Assembly (NCBI GenBank): GCA_027625355.1
Contig: JAQBWI010000001.1
Location: forward strand, 1 to 36,919
Source: Pseudomonadota bacterium
GTDB lineage: Bacteria; Pseudomonadota; Alphaproteobacteria; HIMB59; GCA-002718135
Length of the DNA: 36,919 nucleotides
Direction: 5' to 3'
Under the pieces are notes generated by a model, which saw only the letters and a program-made list of their open reading frames with translations, did not search any database and was not told the origin of the DNA. The position numbers were made by a program, and so were the translations under genes. Position 1 is the first letter of the stretch. Each line of letters starts with the position of its first letter. Below, piece by piece: positions 17,580 to 26,524 of the stretch.

Positions 17580-17784
17580 TTTATTCCTTTCCTGAAGTAT
17601 AAATAATGTTTTTGTTATGCAGTTAAAGCAATATATAATCATAAGTTATATGCAATTTATGCATATTTATACATTCATTAAATTAACCCATATAAAAAAG
17701 ATAAAGTAAAATTTATAAAAACTCTCACTTTTCTAAAATAAAACGTACACTTCATCTTCATTTCAAGATAGTTAACAATATTGA
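17580..17784. other. Longest intergenic stretch, divergent and AT-rich
   Basis: About 205 bases separate the two microprotein genes (leftward) from the glycosyltransferase (rightward). It is very AT-rich, has no plausible ORF, no tRNA and no clear hairpin terminator. It must contain promoters for both directions. The clearest structure is a 7-bp dyad at 17648-17666. Confidence 0.6.
17648..17666. promoter_or_regulatory. Operator-like dyad ATATGCA-N5-TGCATAT
   Basis: A perfect 7-bp inverted repeat with a 5-base spacer lies in the middle of the divergent region. Its size suits a dimeric helix-turn-helix regulator. It is 69 bases before the start of the leftward microprotein gene and 118 bases before the glycosyltransferase start. 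It has no following T-run, so a terminator is unlikely. Confidence 0.3.
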
Positions 17785-18903
17785 ATGATTATTATTTTAA
17801 CTCAATGCTTTCCTCCTAAAATTGGAGGTATAGAAAATCTTATAGAAAATCTCTCAATTGAATTAAGCAAAACTCATGAAGTTTTGGTTCTTGCCGATCG
17901 GCATGATAAAAAAAATGATATTTATTATGATTTAAAATACGAAAAAAATATACGCATAAAAAGAATTAGTGGAATAAAATTTTTTAGAAAAAGAAAAAAA
18001 TTATCAGAATTAAAGAAACTAATATCTTCAAATAAAATTTCTCATGTTATTGGTGATAGTTGGAAAAGTTTTGAGTTAACAATAGATACTTTAAATTCAT
18101 CATCTATACCTACTGTTTGTCTTGCTCATGGAAACGAACTAATTATTAACAATTCTTCAAAAAAATTTCGTGTTATTTCAACATTAAATAAAGTTACGCA
18201 GATTGTTACCAATTCAAATTTTACATTAAATCTCGTTAAAGATGTTGGTATCACCAATCAAAACATAACTTGTATTTATCCAGGTGCTCTAAATACTATT
18301 CACCTAAATGAAGAAATCATTTTAAACATAAATGGTCAGCCAGTGATTGCAACTTTAGCCAGATTAGAAAAAAGAAAAGGACATGCTTATATATTGTCAG
18401 TAATTGCAAAGTTAAAATTAGAATATCCAAACATATTGTATATAATCGCTGGATCAGGAGTTGAGTTTGAAAATTTAAAAAAAATAACTTTGGAACTAGA
18501 TATTATCAAAAATGTAATTTTTCTAGGTGATATTAATGAAAACCAAAAAAAATATCTTTTCAAAAATATCAATCTTATGGTTATGCCTACACTTGATGAG
18601 TCAAAGAAAAATTCCATTGAAGGTTTTGGAATTGCTTATTTAGAAGCTGCATATTATGGTATTCCATCCATTGCTTCGAATGTTGGTGGTACTCCAGAAG
18701 CGGTCATTCATAATGAGACTGGAATTATTATTTCTGATATGTCTGAACTTTATAATTCTTTAAAAGATCTTCTTTCTAATAAGTTAAAATTAAATGAACT
18801 AGGAAAAAAAGCAAAATTACGAGCAGAAAATGAATTTACTTGGGAAGTTATTGGAAATAAGTATCTTCAGTTAATAAAAAATTTAGATAATCAAAAAAAA
18901 TGA
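17785..18903 (+). CDS. Glycosyltransferase, GT-B fold (GT4-like)
   Basis: A 372-residue retaining glycosyltransferase of the GT4 type. The N-terminal acceptor domain begins MIIILTQCFPPKIGGIENLI, with the glycine-rich GGIE loop typical of the family. The C-terminal donor domain shows ARLEKRKGH, YIIAGSGVEFENLK, VIFLGDI and the EGFGIAYLEAAYYGIPSIAS stretch with its two catalytic/donor-binding Glu residues, then GGTPEAV. No membrane span is seen, so it acts in the cytoplasm or at the membrane face, on an unknown cell-surface or lipid acceptor. It overlaps the following dehydrogenase by four bases. The pair is lysine- and asparagine-rich even for this genome and stands apart from the housekeeping blocks. 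Confidence 0.88.
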   Translation: MIIILTQCFPPKIGGIENLIENLSIELSKTHEVLVLADRHDKKNDIYYDLKYEKNIRIKRISGIKFFRKRKKLSELKKLISSNKISHVIGDSWKSFELTIDTLNSSSIPTVCLAHGNELIINNSSKKFRVISTLNKVTQIVTNSNFTLNLVKDVGITNQNITCIYPGALNTIHLNEEIILNINGQPVIATLARLEKRKGHAYILSVIAKLKLEYPNILYIIAGSGVEFENLKKITLELDIIKNVIFLGDINENQKKYLFKNINLMVMPTLDESKKNSIEGFGIAYLEAAYYGIPSIASNVGGTPEAVIHNETGIIISDMSELYNSLKDLLSNKLKLNELGKKAKLRAENEFTWEVIGNKYLQLIKNLDNQKK

Positions 18904-19829
18904 ATATTTTTTTCTATGCAACATATTCTAATCAAGAAGAATTTTTTCATACTTTAAAAAAGAAATTTAAACACGATAAAGTTTTTACAATCAACGATGA
19001 TGTTGATTTAACTAAAATAGATGTAGCTATGGTTTGGAACCTTCCAAGTAATATTTTTACAAAAATGATAAACTTGAAAGCAATATTTTCTATTGGGGCA
19101 GGAGTTGATCACATACTTAAATTACCAAATATAGGAAACCTTCCTATTATTAGGGTAAAGGATCCTACAATGAGAGTAAGAATGTATAATCATGTACTCT
19201 CTCAAATACTTATATTTCAATTAAAATTAAAAACTTATGATGAAGCACAAAGAAAAAAAATTTGGATGAATGAAAGATATACACCTTTAAATAAGGAATT
19301 AACTATTGGGATAATGGGGATTGGTTATATTGGTAATTTTGTTGCGCTTAAAATTAAAAAACTTGGCTACAATGTAATTGGTTTTAAAAGAAATATGACA
19401 ACAAACAATAAGCTATTTGAAATATATAATAAAAAAACAATAAATAAATTTATACAAAGAAGTGATATAATTGTTTCAATTTTACCAGATACTAAAAATA
19501 CTAAAAATTTTGTAAATTCTAATTTTTTAAAAAAAATGAAAAAGTCGTCATTACTAATAAATATAGGCAGAGGGCCTGCTGTTAATGAGAAGGATTTGAT
19601 AAAACATATTAAAAGTAATCCAAGCTTTTTTGCATCTTTAGATGTTTTTAATAGAGAACCTTTGATTAAAAAACATAAATTTTGGTCTAATAAAAATATA
19701 ACTATTACCCCACATGTGGCTGCGATTACAGATCATGATTCGTCTATTAGCTATTTATACAAAAGATTTATAGATTTAAAAAAAAATAAAAAAATAAAAA
19801 GTGATGTAGATATAAAGTTAGGTTATTAA
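18900..19829 (+). CDS. D-2-hydroxyacid dehydrogenase, GhrA-like (glyoxylate/hydroxypyruvate reductase)
   Basis: A 309-residue NAD(P)-dependent D-isomer-specific 2-hydroxyacid dehydrogenase. The Rossmann motif GIGYIGN is at 140-146, and the catalytic triad is visible as R224 (INIGRGPAV), E253 (NREPL) and H272 (PHVAAITD). The FSIGAGVDHIL segment and overall length point to the GhrA subgroup, which reduces glyoxylate and hydroxypyruvate, but the true substrate is not settled by sequence. It is translationally coupled to the glycosyltransferase (ATGA overlap). Its stop overlaps the dapE stop by four bases on the opposite strand. Confidence 0.85.
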   Translation: MNIFFYATYSNQEEFFHTLKKKFKHDKVFTINDDVDLTKIDVAMVWNLPSNIFTKMINLKAIFSIGAGVDHILKLPNIGNLPIIRVKDPTMRVRMYNHVLSQILIFQLKLKTYDEAQRKKIWMNERYTPLNKELTIGIMGIGYIGNFVALKIKKLGYNVIGFKRNMTTNNKLFEIYNKKTINKFIQRSDIIVSILPDTKNTKNFVNSNFLKKMKKSSLLINIGRGPAVNEKDLIKHIKSNPSFFASLDVFNREPLIKKHKFWSNKNITITPHVAAITDHDSSISYLYKRFIDLKKNKKIKSDVDIKLGY

Positions 19830-21007
19830 TTTTTAATAAAGTAGTTTTCTAATATCTTTAAATATATTTTTTCTAGCTCTTCCAGATCTTTTATATACAC
19901 AAATTCATCAATTTGATGGAGCGTTTGATTCCTAATTCCTAATTCAGTGGTCTCGCAATAGTTTTTTATAAAGCGAGCATCTGATGTCCCTCCATCTGTT
20001 GCAAGTTCAGGTTTTTCATTTCGTCCTGTAGAATCAGAAATTGATTTTGTTATTATATCTGTAAGCTCGCCTTCTTTATTAATAAACGATCTAGCGCTAA
20101 TTTCTTCCGTAAAATGACACGAAGCATTTTTTTCTTTAGAAAAAACCTCATCAATCTTTTTTCTTAGCCAATCAATTAATGACTCAGCAGTATGCTCATC
20201 ATTAAACCTAATATTAATTGTGGCTCTTGCAAATTCAGGGATAACATTATGCGCAGAATTACCAACATCGAATGTTGGAACTTGAATGGAAGATGGAAGA
20301 AAATATTGATTTCCATTATCAAGTGGTTCTGAAAGAATATTAGTTAAAAGTTTAGACAAATGATGCACTGGATTTTCTGCACGGTGACCATTAGCTGTAT
20401 GTCCTTGAATACCTTTTACTGTTAGAAAAAAATTAATAGATCCTCTTCGACCAATTTTAATTTTGTCCCCAATATTTTTATCAGATGTAGGTTCCCCAAC
20501 TATGCAGTGATCTATAGAAATATTTTGTTCTTTAGTCCACTCCATAATTTTTGGAGTACCGTTTATTGCCTGACCTTCTTCATCTCCGGTGATGATAAAA
20601 GAAATAATACCTCCAAAATCTTTGCTATATTTATCAATGAATTTATTTGTGGCTGACATAAAGCAAGCGATGTTACTTTTCATATCTTCTGTCCCTCTAC
20701 CATACAACTTGTCCCCTTCTATAGTTGCAGAGAAAGGGGGAAAACGCCAAGATTCTTCATTACCCGCTGGAACTACATCGGTATGTCCAGCAAAAGCTAA
20801 ATGACGACCTGATGAACCTATAGACGCAAAAAGATTTTTAACATCATATGAATTTGGATCACTAAATACTAACGGGGTACATTTAAAACCTAAGGAAGAT
20901 AAATGTTTTTCAACAATTTCAAGCGCTCCATCATCAACAGGAGTAACACTCTTACATTTTACAAGAGCTTGAGTGAGTTTAGTTGAATTAAATTCTATGC
21001 TGTTCAT
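19826..21007 (-). CDS. dapE: Succinyl-diaminopimelate desuccinylase
   Basis: A 393-residue M20-family metallopeptidase of the succinylase branch of lysine/meso-diaminopimelate synthesis. Dinuclear zinc site motifs are visible: AFAGHTDVVPAG, GRGTEDMKSNIACF, ITGDEEGQAINGT (general-base Glu), CIVGEPTS and, near the end, ATDGGTSDARFI. The usual final histidine motif appears as NQTLHQIDEF. It starts one base into the dapD stop, so dapD and dapE, consecutive functions of the pathway flanking the aminotransferase step, are linked. It is the last gene of the long rpmH-to-dapE run. Confidence 0.96.
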   Translation of the reverse strand: MNSIEFNSTKLTQALVKCKSVTPVDDGALEIVEKHLSSLGFKCTPLVFSDPNSYDVKNLFASIGSSGRHLAFAGHTDVVPAGNEESWRFPPFSATIEGDKLYGRGTEDMKSNIACFMSATNKFIDKYSKDFGGIISFIITGDEEGQAINGTPKIMEWTKEQNISIDHCIVGEPTSDKNIGDKIKIGRRGSINFFLTVKGIQGHTANGHRAENPVHHLSKLLTNILSEPLDNGNQYFLPSSIQVPTFDVGNSAHNVIPEFARATINIRFNDEHTAESLIDWLRKKIDEVFSKEKNASCHFTEEISARSFINKEGELTDIITKSISDSTGRNEKPELATDGGTSDARFIKNYCETTELGIRNQTLHQIDEFVYIKDLEELEKIYLKILENYFIKN

Positions 21008-21837
21008 TAATCACGGAGTAAATCATTGATTGATGTTTTAGATCTTGTTCTTTCATCAACTCTTTTAACTATTACTGCACAATACAAAGATGGACCTACA
21101 GATCCATCAGGTAAAGGTTTGCCTGGTAATGTGCCAGGAACAATAACAGAATATGCAGGAACTTTGCCCATGTGAATTTCTCCAGAAGTTCTATCAATTA
21201 TTTTTGTTGAAGCTCCAATAAATACGCCCATAGACAATACAGATCCTTCACCAACTATGACTCCCTCAGCTACTTCACTCCGAGCGCCAATAAAACAATT
21301 ATCTTCAATGATAACTGGGTTTGCTTGCAATGGTTCCAGGACACCACCAATACCAGCTCCTCCTGAAATATGACAATTTTTTCCTATTTGTGCGCATGAA
21401 CCAACGGTTGCCCATGTGTCAATCATAGTACCTTCATCAACATACGCTCCCAGATTAACAAAAGAAGGCATTAAAATAACACCTTTAGCAATATAGGCAG
21501 ATTTACGAACAACAGCATCTGGAACATATCGAAAACCAGCTTTTTCATGATCTTCTTTTGACCAATTAGCTGTTTTGCTAGGAACTTTGTCATACCAAGT
21601 TGCATGTGCTGCTTTAATTATTTCATTATCATTTAATCGAAAACTTAATAAGATAGCTTTTTTAATCCATTGATTAACGATCCAATTAGTATCATTTTTT
21701 TCACAAACTCTTATTAATCCAGCATCAAGTTGACTTAATGTTTCATCTACACTGTCTCTTATTTCTCCCTTTGTCTGCACGTTTATTTGATCTCTATTCT
21801 CAAATGCATCTTCAATAATTTTTTTTAATTCACTCAT
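21007..21837 (-). CDS. dapD: Tetrahydrodipicolinate N-succinyltransferase
   Basis: A 276-residue left-handed beta-helix transferase that succinylates tetrahydrodipicolinate with succinyl-CoA. Family signatures include RVVPDAVVRKSAYIAKG-like hexapeptide repeats (VRKSAY, GVILMPS, VNLGAYVDEGTMIDTWATVG), GGVLEPLQANPVIIEDNCFIG and GEIHMGKVPAYSVIVPG. Length is normal. It overlaps the upstream HAD gene by four bases and dapE by one, indicating tight coupling. The product feeds both lysine and peptidoglycan. Confidence 0.97.
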   Translation of the reverse strand: MSELKKIIEDAFENRDQINVQTKGEIRDSVDETLSQLDAGLIRVCEKNDTNWIVNQWIKKAILLSFRLNDNEIIKAAHATWYDKVPSKTANWSKEDHEKAGFRYVPDAVVRKSAYIAKGVILMPSFVNLGAYVDEGTMIDTWATVGSCAQIGKNCHISGGAGIGGVLEPLQANPVIIEDNCFIGARSEVAEGVIVGEGSVLSMGVFIGASTKIIDRTSGEIHMGKVPAYSVIVPGTLPGKPLPDGSVGPSLYCAVIVKRVDERTRSKTSINDLLRD

Positions 21838-22511
21838 ACATTTCCTTTGTTAACATTCTCTAAAAAATCTGCAATGTTTGTTGTTTCATGATCTAAAAAT
21901 TGCTTTGACGATTGGATATCATCACTGAAATTTTCGTAACCAGCATCAATCCACACAGAAGTAATACCAACTTTTTTGGCAGGAACTAAATTTTTCGCAA
22001 TATCATCAAACATCGCCGTACTTTCAGTTTGAATATTAAATTGTTTAATAAGTTGTTCATAAGGAGCTAACTCTGGCTTAGGAATATAGTTTGCCATTTT
22101 AATATCATATATTTCATCAAAGAAATTTGACAGTTCAATACGCTCTAAAACATCAATAGCATGCTGCATGTTTGCATTTGTGTAAATAATTTTTCTACCC
22201 TCAAGTTTTTTGAGTTCAATATTAAGTTTATGATTTGGTCCAACTATAGAATAATCCAATCGATGTACTTCTGCTAAAAAATGATCAGGATCTACCCCAT
22301 GATTATCCATCATCCCTTTAAGGGTTGTTCCGTGTTGCTTATAATAATTCTTTTGAATTTTATTTGCTTCTTGAAAATTAATATTTAAGTGATTTGAGAC
22401 AAATTTGCCCATTAAGTCATGCACTTGTTGAAAAATACCACTATCAGCGGAATATAAGGTATTATCAAGATCAAAAATCCAGGTTTTTATTTGTTTATTT
22501 AATGTTTCCAT
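21834..22511 (-). CDS. HAD-family hydrolase, pyrimidine 5'-nucleotidase type
   Basis: A 225-residue HAD phosphatase. Motif I is DLDNTLYSADSG (about 14-25, with the DxD nucleophile/acid pair), motif II is the Thr in IIYTNANMQHA, motif III is the Lys near PKPELAPYE and motif IV is AMFDDIAKNL. The DNTLY and FDD forms are those of the SDT1-like pyrimidine 5'-nucleotidase group, which acts on UMP/CMP or related metabolites. In Alphaproteobacteria such a gene commonly sits next to dapD, argB and engB. Its substrate here is inferred. It follows argB by three bases. Confidence 0.85.
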   Translation of the reverse strand: METLNKQIKTWIFDLDNTLYSADSGIFQQVHDLMGKFVSNHLNINFQEANKIQKNYYKQHGTTLKGMMDNHGVDPDHFLAEVHRLDYSIVGPNHKLNIELKKLEGRKIIYTNANMQHAIDVLERIELSNFFDEIYDIKMANYIPKPELAPYEQLIKQFNIQTESTAMFDDIAKNLVPAKKVGITSVWIDAGYENFSDDIQSSKQFLDHETTNIADFLENVNKGNV

Positions 22512-22514
22512 AAT

Positions 22515-23426
22515 TTAAGAATATATTTGTGTTCCAATACCATGCTCCGTAAATAATTCTAGAACTACAGAGTGTGGAATTCTTCCATCCAATATAGTTG
22601 TTTTATTCACACCTTTTTTCATTGCTTCAACACACGTTAGAATTTTTGGTTTCATACCCCCAACAATAAAATCTTCATCAATTATTTTAGAGGCATCGTC
22701 AAGAGTTAACGATGAAATTAACTTCTTATCTTGATCTAATATACCAGGAACATCTGTTAGCAATAATAGTTTACTTGCTTCAAGCTCACCTGCAATAAAA
22801 CCCGCAGCAGTATCAGCGTTTATATTATAGGAATTACCATCATCATCTATACCTAAAGGTGCAATAACTGGAATGTTCCCATCCCTAATATGTTTTTGAA
22901 TAAATTTAGTATTTACTTTTGTTGGCTGTCCAACAAAACCAATATCTACAATTTTTTCAATATTTGAGTCTGAATCTTTAACTCCTATTTTTAATTTTGA
23001 TGCGCTTATTAAGGTGTTTTTATTGCCACTTAGTCCAATTGCTTTTCCACCTGATTCATTAATAGATTTAACTATTTCAGCATTGATTTCATTTGCTAAT
23101 ACATCTTCTACTACCTTTACCGTATCTTTGTCTGTAACTCTTAACCCTTCAATAAACTTTGAATCAATATTTTTATTTTTTAACTTTTCTGCAATTTGAG
23201 GACCCCCACCATGAACAACTACAGGGAAAATTCCTACCTCTTTCATCAGACCAATGTCTCTAGCAAAACTTTTTGCTAATTTAGGATCGCCCATTGCATG
23301 TCCACCATATTTAATCACTATAGTGTCACCACTATGCTCCCTAATAAAAGGTAAAGCTTCTACTAATGTAGACGCTTTATGAATAAAGTAAGCTTGATCA
23401 CTTTCTGATAAAAAATCAAATTTCAT
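22515..23426 (-). CDS. argB: Acetylglutamate kinase
   Basis: A 303-residue amino-acid kinase that phosphorylates N-acetylglutamate, the second step of arginine synthesis. Landmarks are TIVIKYGGHAMGD (about 35-47), VVHGGGPQI, NINADTAAGFIAGELEASKLLLLTDVPGI and GGMKPKILTCVEA. It has the N-terminal helix (AYFIHKASTLVEALPFIREH) typical of the arginine-sensitive hexameric enzymes, so feedback inhibition by arginine is plausible. Its start shares one base with the engB stop. Confidence 0.97.
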   Translation of the reverse strand: MKFDFLSESDQAYFIHKASTLVEALPFIREHSGDTIVIKYGGHAMGDPKLAKSFARDIGLMKEVGIFPVVVHGGGPQIAEKLKNKNIDSKFIEGLRVTDKDTVKVVEDVLANEINAEIVKSINESGGKAIGLSGNKNTLISASKLKIGVKDSDSNIEKIVDIGFVGQPTKVNTKFIQKHIRDGNIPVIAPLGIDDDGNSYNINADTAAGFIAGELEASKLLLLTDVPGILDQDKKLISSLTLDDASKIIDEDFIVGGMKPKILTCVEAMKKGVNKTTILDGRIPHSVVLELFTEHGIGTQIYS

Positions 23427-24049
23427 TATTGTTTAGATAAAGTATAAATATCTTTTTGGATATCAATTATTCCCTCAAATTTTTTTGCGCTTGAAAAAAA
23501 AAATTGATTAAAATGATTATTATATGATTTCATCAAGCTTTGCATAGAATTTTCTAATTCTTCTAGGTATGATTTAGAACACTTATCAATTTTTGTGAAC
23601 ACAATTGAGAATTTACGATTAGACTCACTTAATAAATCAAACATTTCTATGTCACTATTTTTTAAACCTACCTTAGCGTCAATTAAAACATAGGCCTGAA
23701 TAAGCTTTTGCTGATTTTCAATATATTCGTGAATTAAAGTTTCTAGATTATCCCTCATTACTTTTGAGACTTTTGCATATCCATATCCTGGTAGATCAAC
23801 TAGATTTATTTTATTATTAATTAAAAAGATATTAATAGACTGAGTTCTTCCGGGTGTTTTACTGGTCTTAGCAAGATTTTTTTTTCTTGTTATAGAATTA
23901 ATGATGCTTGATTTTCCAACATTTGATCTACCAATAAAGCAACAATCATTTGCGTTTATTAAATTTTTAACATCTCTATAAGATTGAAATGATCCAATAA
24001 ATTCATTATTTTTAAAAAAATTGTTTAAGGATTTATTTCCATTACTCAT
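23426..24049 (-). CDS. engB: Ribosome biogenesis GTP-binding protein EngB (YihA/YsxC)
   Basis: A 207-residue TRAFAC GTPase needed for large-subunit assembly. G1 is GRSNVGKSS, followed by NSITRKKNLAKTSKTPGRTQ (switch I/G2), VDLPGYGYAK (G3), FTKIDK (G4) and FSSAKKFEGI (G5). I chose the ATG at 24049 rather than the ATG at 24091, because the longer version adds 14 unmatched residues and extends the overlap with yidC to 50 bases; the shorter start lies in the last codons of yidC (AAAAATGAGTAA), giving an 8-base overlap. It sits between yidC and argB as in many Alphaproteobacteria. Confidence 0.93.
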   Translation of the reverse strand: MSNGNKSLNNFFKNNEFIGSFQSYRDVKNLINANDCCFIGRSNVGKSSIINSITRKKNLAKTSKTPGRTQSINIFLINNKINLVDLPGYGYAKVSKVMRDNLETLIHEYIENQQKLIQAYVLIDAKVGLKNSDIEMFDLLSESNRKFSIVFTKIDKCSKSYLEELENSMQSLMKSYNNHFNQFFFSSAKKFEGIIDIQKDIYTLSKQ

Positions 24050-25769
24050 TTTTAGCGAGTATCTTTCTTTGAATGAACCACTGTTGAACAATAGAAAGAA
24101 TATTATTAACTGACCAATACAGCACTAGACCTGCTGCAAATCCTGCTAGTACAAATGTAAAAACAAATGGAAGTAAAGCAAATATTTTAGCTTGAGTCGG
24201 ATCGGCTGGTGCTGGATTTAATTTTTGTTGAAGCCACATAGTAAGGCCCATTAAAATTGGAAGTATGCCAATATTTATAATTGATAAGAATCCTGGCACA
24301 TCCCAAGAGATTAAACCGAAGACAGTTAAAATTCCTAAAGGGTCAGGAGCCGATAAATCATGAATCCAACCATAAAATGGTGCATGGTACATTTCAATAG
24401 TAACGAAAAGCACTTTATACAGTGAGAAGAATATAGGTATTTGAACTAATATAGGCAAACATCCTGCAACAGGGTTAGCACCTTCCCTTTTATATAATGC
24501 CATCAGTTCTTGTTGCATTTTTTGTCGATCATTAGGATAGGTTTCCTTCAATCGTTGCATGTCAGGTTGAAGTTTTTTCATTTTTGCCATTGATTTGAAT
24601 GATGCATGTGCCAATGGAAAAAGAATTAGTCGCATTAATATAGTAAAGGCAATTATTGCTAGACCGAAATTACCTGCATATCCATAGAACCAATTAATTG
24701 CATATGAAACAGGTTTAGTTAAAAAAGCAAACCATCCCCAATCAATTGCATCTGTAAAACGTGGTATAGATAACTTATCCAGATAATCACTTAAGATATC
24801 AAGTTTTTTTGCACCAGCAAATACTTTGCCCTCATAACTAATTGTTTCACCAGGGGATATATTAAATATTTGCCCAACATAACCGGTTCTATAACTGTCT
24901 CTTCCATTATTACCATGACGATAGTTAACATTTATTGGCTCGTTAGGATCAGGGATTAAGACTGACATCCAATATTTATCTGTGAAGCCTAACCAGCCTC
25001 CTTGCCCTTTTGCATCGCAAAAGGTATCTTTAACAGGCATACTGGCAGAACAGTCATCTAGTAAATCATCATAATTTTTTTCTAGCAGTTCATCATTAAC
25101 AAGACTTATTAAACCTTCATGCAAAATAAAAAAATTAATTGTTTTGGGTGTGTTTATTCTTTTTATTAATCTGTAGGGGTAAATTTCTAATTTTGATGAA
25201 CTGTTATTAATTACCTCTTGAGTAACTGAAAACATATAATTTTCATCAATTGAAAAATTAATAATAAATGTATTATTATCATCACTTGTCCAGCTTAGTT
25301 TTACTGAATTGCCTGGTGTTAAATTTGAAGAGTTTGATTCCCAAATAGTATCTAAATTTGGTAATAGTGCTTGTTGATTGTTTAATGCTTTCCAACCAAA
25401 CTCGATATAATAAGGATTTGATGTTCCATCAGGTGATAATAAATCAATATTGTCTGAGTTATCATCCAAGCTGACTTTATAATTCGATAAAGTTAAATCA
25501 TCTAATATTGCGCCTTGTAAATTTATTGATCCAGTTAAAGAAGGTGTTTGAATTGTTACTCTTTCATTAATTGCAAGAACATCTTCTTTTGGTTTAATGA
25601 TTTCTATAGTGTTTTGTTTGGGTTCATCAATTGATGTAGCCGGAGCTAAAACTTCATTTTCTGCACTTTGGATTGGCTCAGATATAGGTGTTGGAAAAAG
25701 AAGTTGAAAAAAAATAATTATGGCTATCGAAATTGCAATTGCTAAAAACAAGTTTTTTTGTTCGTTCAT
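24042..25769 (-). CDS. yidC: Membrane protein insertase YidC
   Basis: A 575-residue insertase of the inner membrane. The first span is LFLAIAISIAIIIFFQLLF near the N-terminus. The large periplasmic beta-rich P1 domain follows (about 60-350), and then the conserved five-span core with GNFGLAIIAFTILMRLILFPL, the cytoplasmic coiled helix PDMQRLKETYPNDRQKMQQE, REGANPVAGCLPILVQIPIF, and the last spans. The arginine inside span 2 (ILMRL) needed for insertion is present. It starts after yidD by two bases, within rpmH-rnpA-yidD-yidC. Confidence 0.97.
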   Translation of the reverse strand: MNEQKNLFLAIAISIAIIIFFQLLFPTPISEPIQSAENEVLAPATSIDEPKQNTIEIIKPKEDVLAINERVTIQTPSLTGSINLQGAILDDLTLSNYKVSLDDNSDNIDLLSPDGTSNPYYIEFGWKALNNQQALLPNLDTIWESNSSNLTPGNSVKLSWTSDDNNTFIINFSIDENYMFSVTQEVINNSSSKLEIYPYRLIKRINTPKTINFFILHEGLISLVNDELLEKNYDDLLDDCSASMPVKDTFCDAKGQGGWLGFTDKYWMSVLIPDPNEPINVNYRHGNNGRDSYRTGYVGQIFNISPGETISYEGKVFAGAKKLDILSDYLDKLSIPRFTDAIDWGWFAFLTKPVSYAINWFYGYAGNFGLAIIAFTILMRLILFPLAHASFKSMAKMKKLQPDMQRLKETYPNDRQKMQQELMALYKREGANPVAGCLPILVQIPIFFSLYKVLFVTIEMYHAPFYGWIHDLSAPDPLGILTVFGLISWDVPGFLSIINIGILPILMGLTMWLQQKLNPAPADPTQAKIFALLPFVFTFVLAGFAAGLVLYWSVNNILSIVQQWFIQRKILAKNE

Positions 25770-25771
25770 AT

Positions 25772-26014
25772 TTATTTTTTTTCCATCTTAGTTGGTATAG
25801 GGTCATATCCATGGCTTCCCCATGGGTGACATTTTCCAATTCTTTTTATTGATAAAAAAATTCCTTTTATTAATCCATATTCTTTTAAGGACTCCATCGC
25901 ATACTCTGAGCAAGTAGGCATAAAACGACAATTTGAACCTAACATTGGAGAAATTATAAGCTGATATCCTCGAATAAATAATAAGAAAGGGAATATTATA
26001 ATTTTATTTAACAT
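25772..26014 (-). CDS. yidD: Membrane protein insertion efficiency factor YidD
   Basis: An 80-residue membrane-associated protein with the YidD hallmark: an N-terminal amphipathic/hydrophobic helix (IIIFPFLLFIRGYQLIISP), then GSNCRFMPTCSEYA with two conserved cysteines, and KCHPWGSHGYDPIP with the third. It helps YidC-dependent insertion. It overlaps the 3' end of rnpA by 11 bases and is followed by yidC after two bases, the usual order. Confidence 0.95.
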   Translation of the reverse strand: MLNKIIIFPFLLFIRGYQLIISPMLGSNCRFMPTCSEYAMESLKEYGLIKGIFLSIKRIGKCHPWGSHGYDPIPTKMEKK

Positions 26015-26336
26015 TAACTACCTTATCTAACTCCTCTAATAAATCTTTAAATTTGGTATTCAAAATTGAAGTTTTGGCTATTAACACATAATAAGTATTT
26101 CTTTTACATTTAATCAATATTTTTTTTGCCAATTCCCTCATAATTCTTTTTGCTTTATTTCTTTTCACTGCATTACCAATTTTTTTAGTTGCAGTATAGC
26201 CGATCCCTATTTTATTATCTAAATCTTGATTTATCAACTTTTGGACGTTGATGTTGTTGCTTCGAATAAACACACCATTATCTCTGATATGAACAAAAGT
26301 TGCTCTTTTTTTTATGGTAAATAATTCTGGGGCCAT
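26004..26336 (-). CDS. rnpA: Ribonuclease P protein component
   Basis: A 110-residue basic protein that binds the RNase P RNA to mature tRNA 5' ends. The RNR-motif region is present in divergent form (AVKRNKAKRIMREL), preceded by GIGYTATKKIGNAVKRN, which matches the G..V.KK.G.AV.RN consensus. It lies nine bases downstream of rpmH and overlaps yidD at its 3' end, a nearly universal arrangement. Confidence 0.95.
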   Translation of the reverse strand: MAPELFTIKKRATFVHIRDNGVFIRSNNINVQKLINQDLDNKIGIGYTATKKIGNAVKRNKAKRIMRELAKKILIKCKRNTYYVLIAKTSILNTKFKDLLEELDKVVNVK

Positions 26337-26345
26337 AAGGCCTAC

Positions 26346-26480
26346 TTAAGCGCTAAGTTGAGCTCTTCCTTTTGCACGACGACGGTTTATAATTTGCCTT
26401 CCAGCTTTAGTTGCCATTCTAGCTCTAAACCCGTGTCTACGTTTTCTTATAAGTTTACTTGGTTGATATGTTCTTTTCAT
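26346..26480 (-). CDS. rpmH: 50S ribosomal protein L34
   Basis: A 44-residue, arginine/lysine-rich protein: MKRTYQPSKLIRKRRHGF at the start, then RARMATKAGRQIINRRRAKG. This is the canonical L34 sequence and length. It is too short for ordinary ORF thresholds but is unmistakable. It is the first gene of the long leftward run ending at dapE, and its divergent neighbour is panC. Confidence 0.98.
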   Translation of the reverse strand: MKRTYQPSKLIRKRRHGFRARMATKAGRQIINRRRAKGRAQLSA

Positions 26481-26494
26481 AATAAATCTAATTT

Positions 26495-26524
26495 TTGAGC
26501 CCTATTACGAATTGATCGTATATA
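26495..26524 (+). promoter_or_regulatory. Candidate promoter for panC, overlapping the rpmH promoter
   Basis: TTGAGC (26495-26500) and TATATA (26519-26524) are separated by 18 bases and point toward panC (ATG at 26549). It occupies the same DNA as the leftward rpmH candidate, so the two may compete. Weak evidence in AT-rich sequence. Confidence 0.25.

Noticed and set aside
23490..23520. A10 run (minus-strand T10) in engB as a programmed slippage site
   Set aside because: It lies near the 3' end of a gene with no known shortened product, so it looks like ordinary AT drift. It also serves as a caution for the dnaX run.
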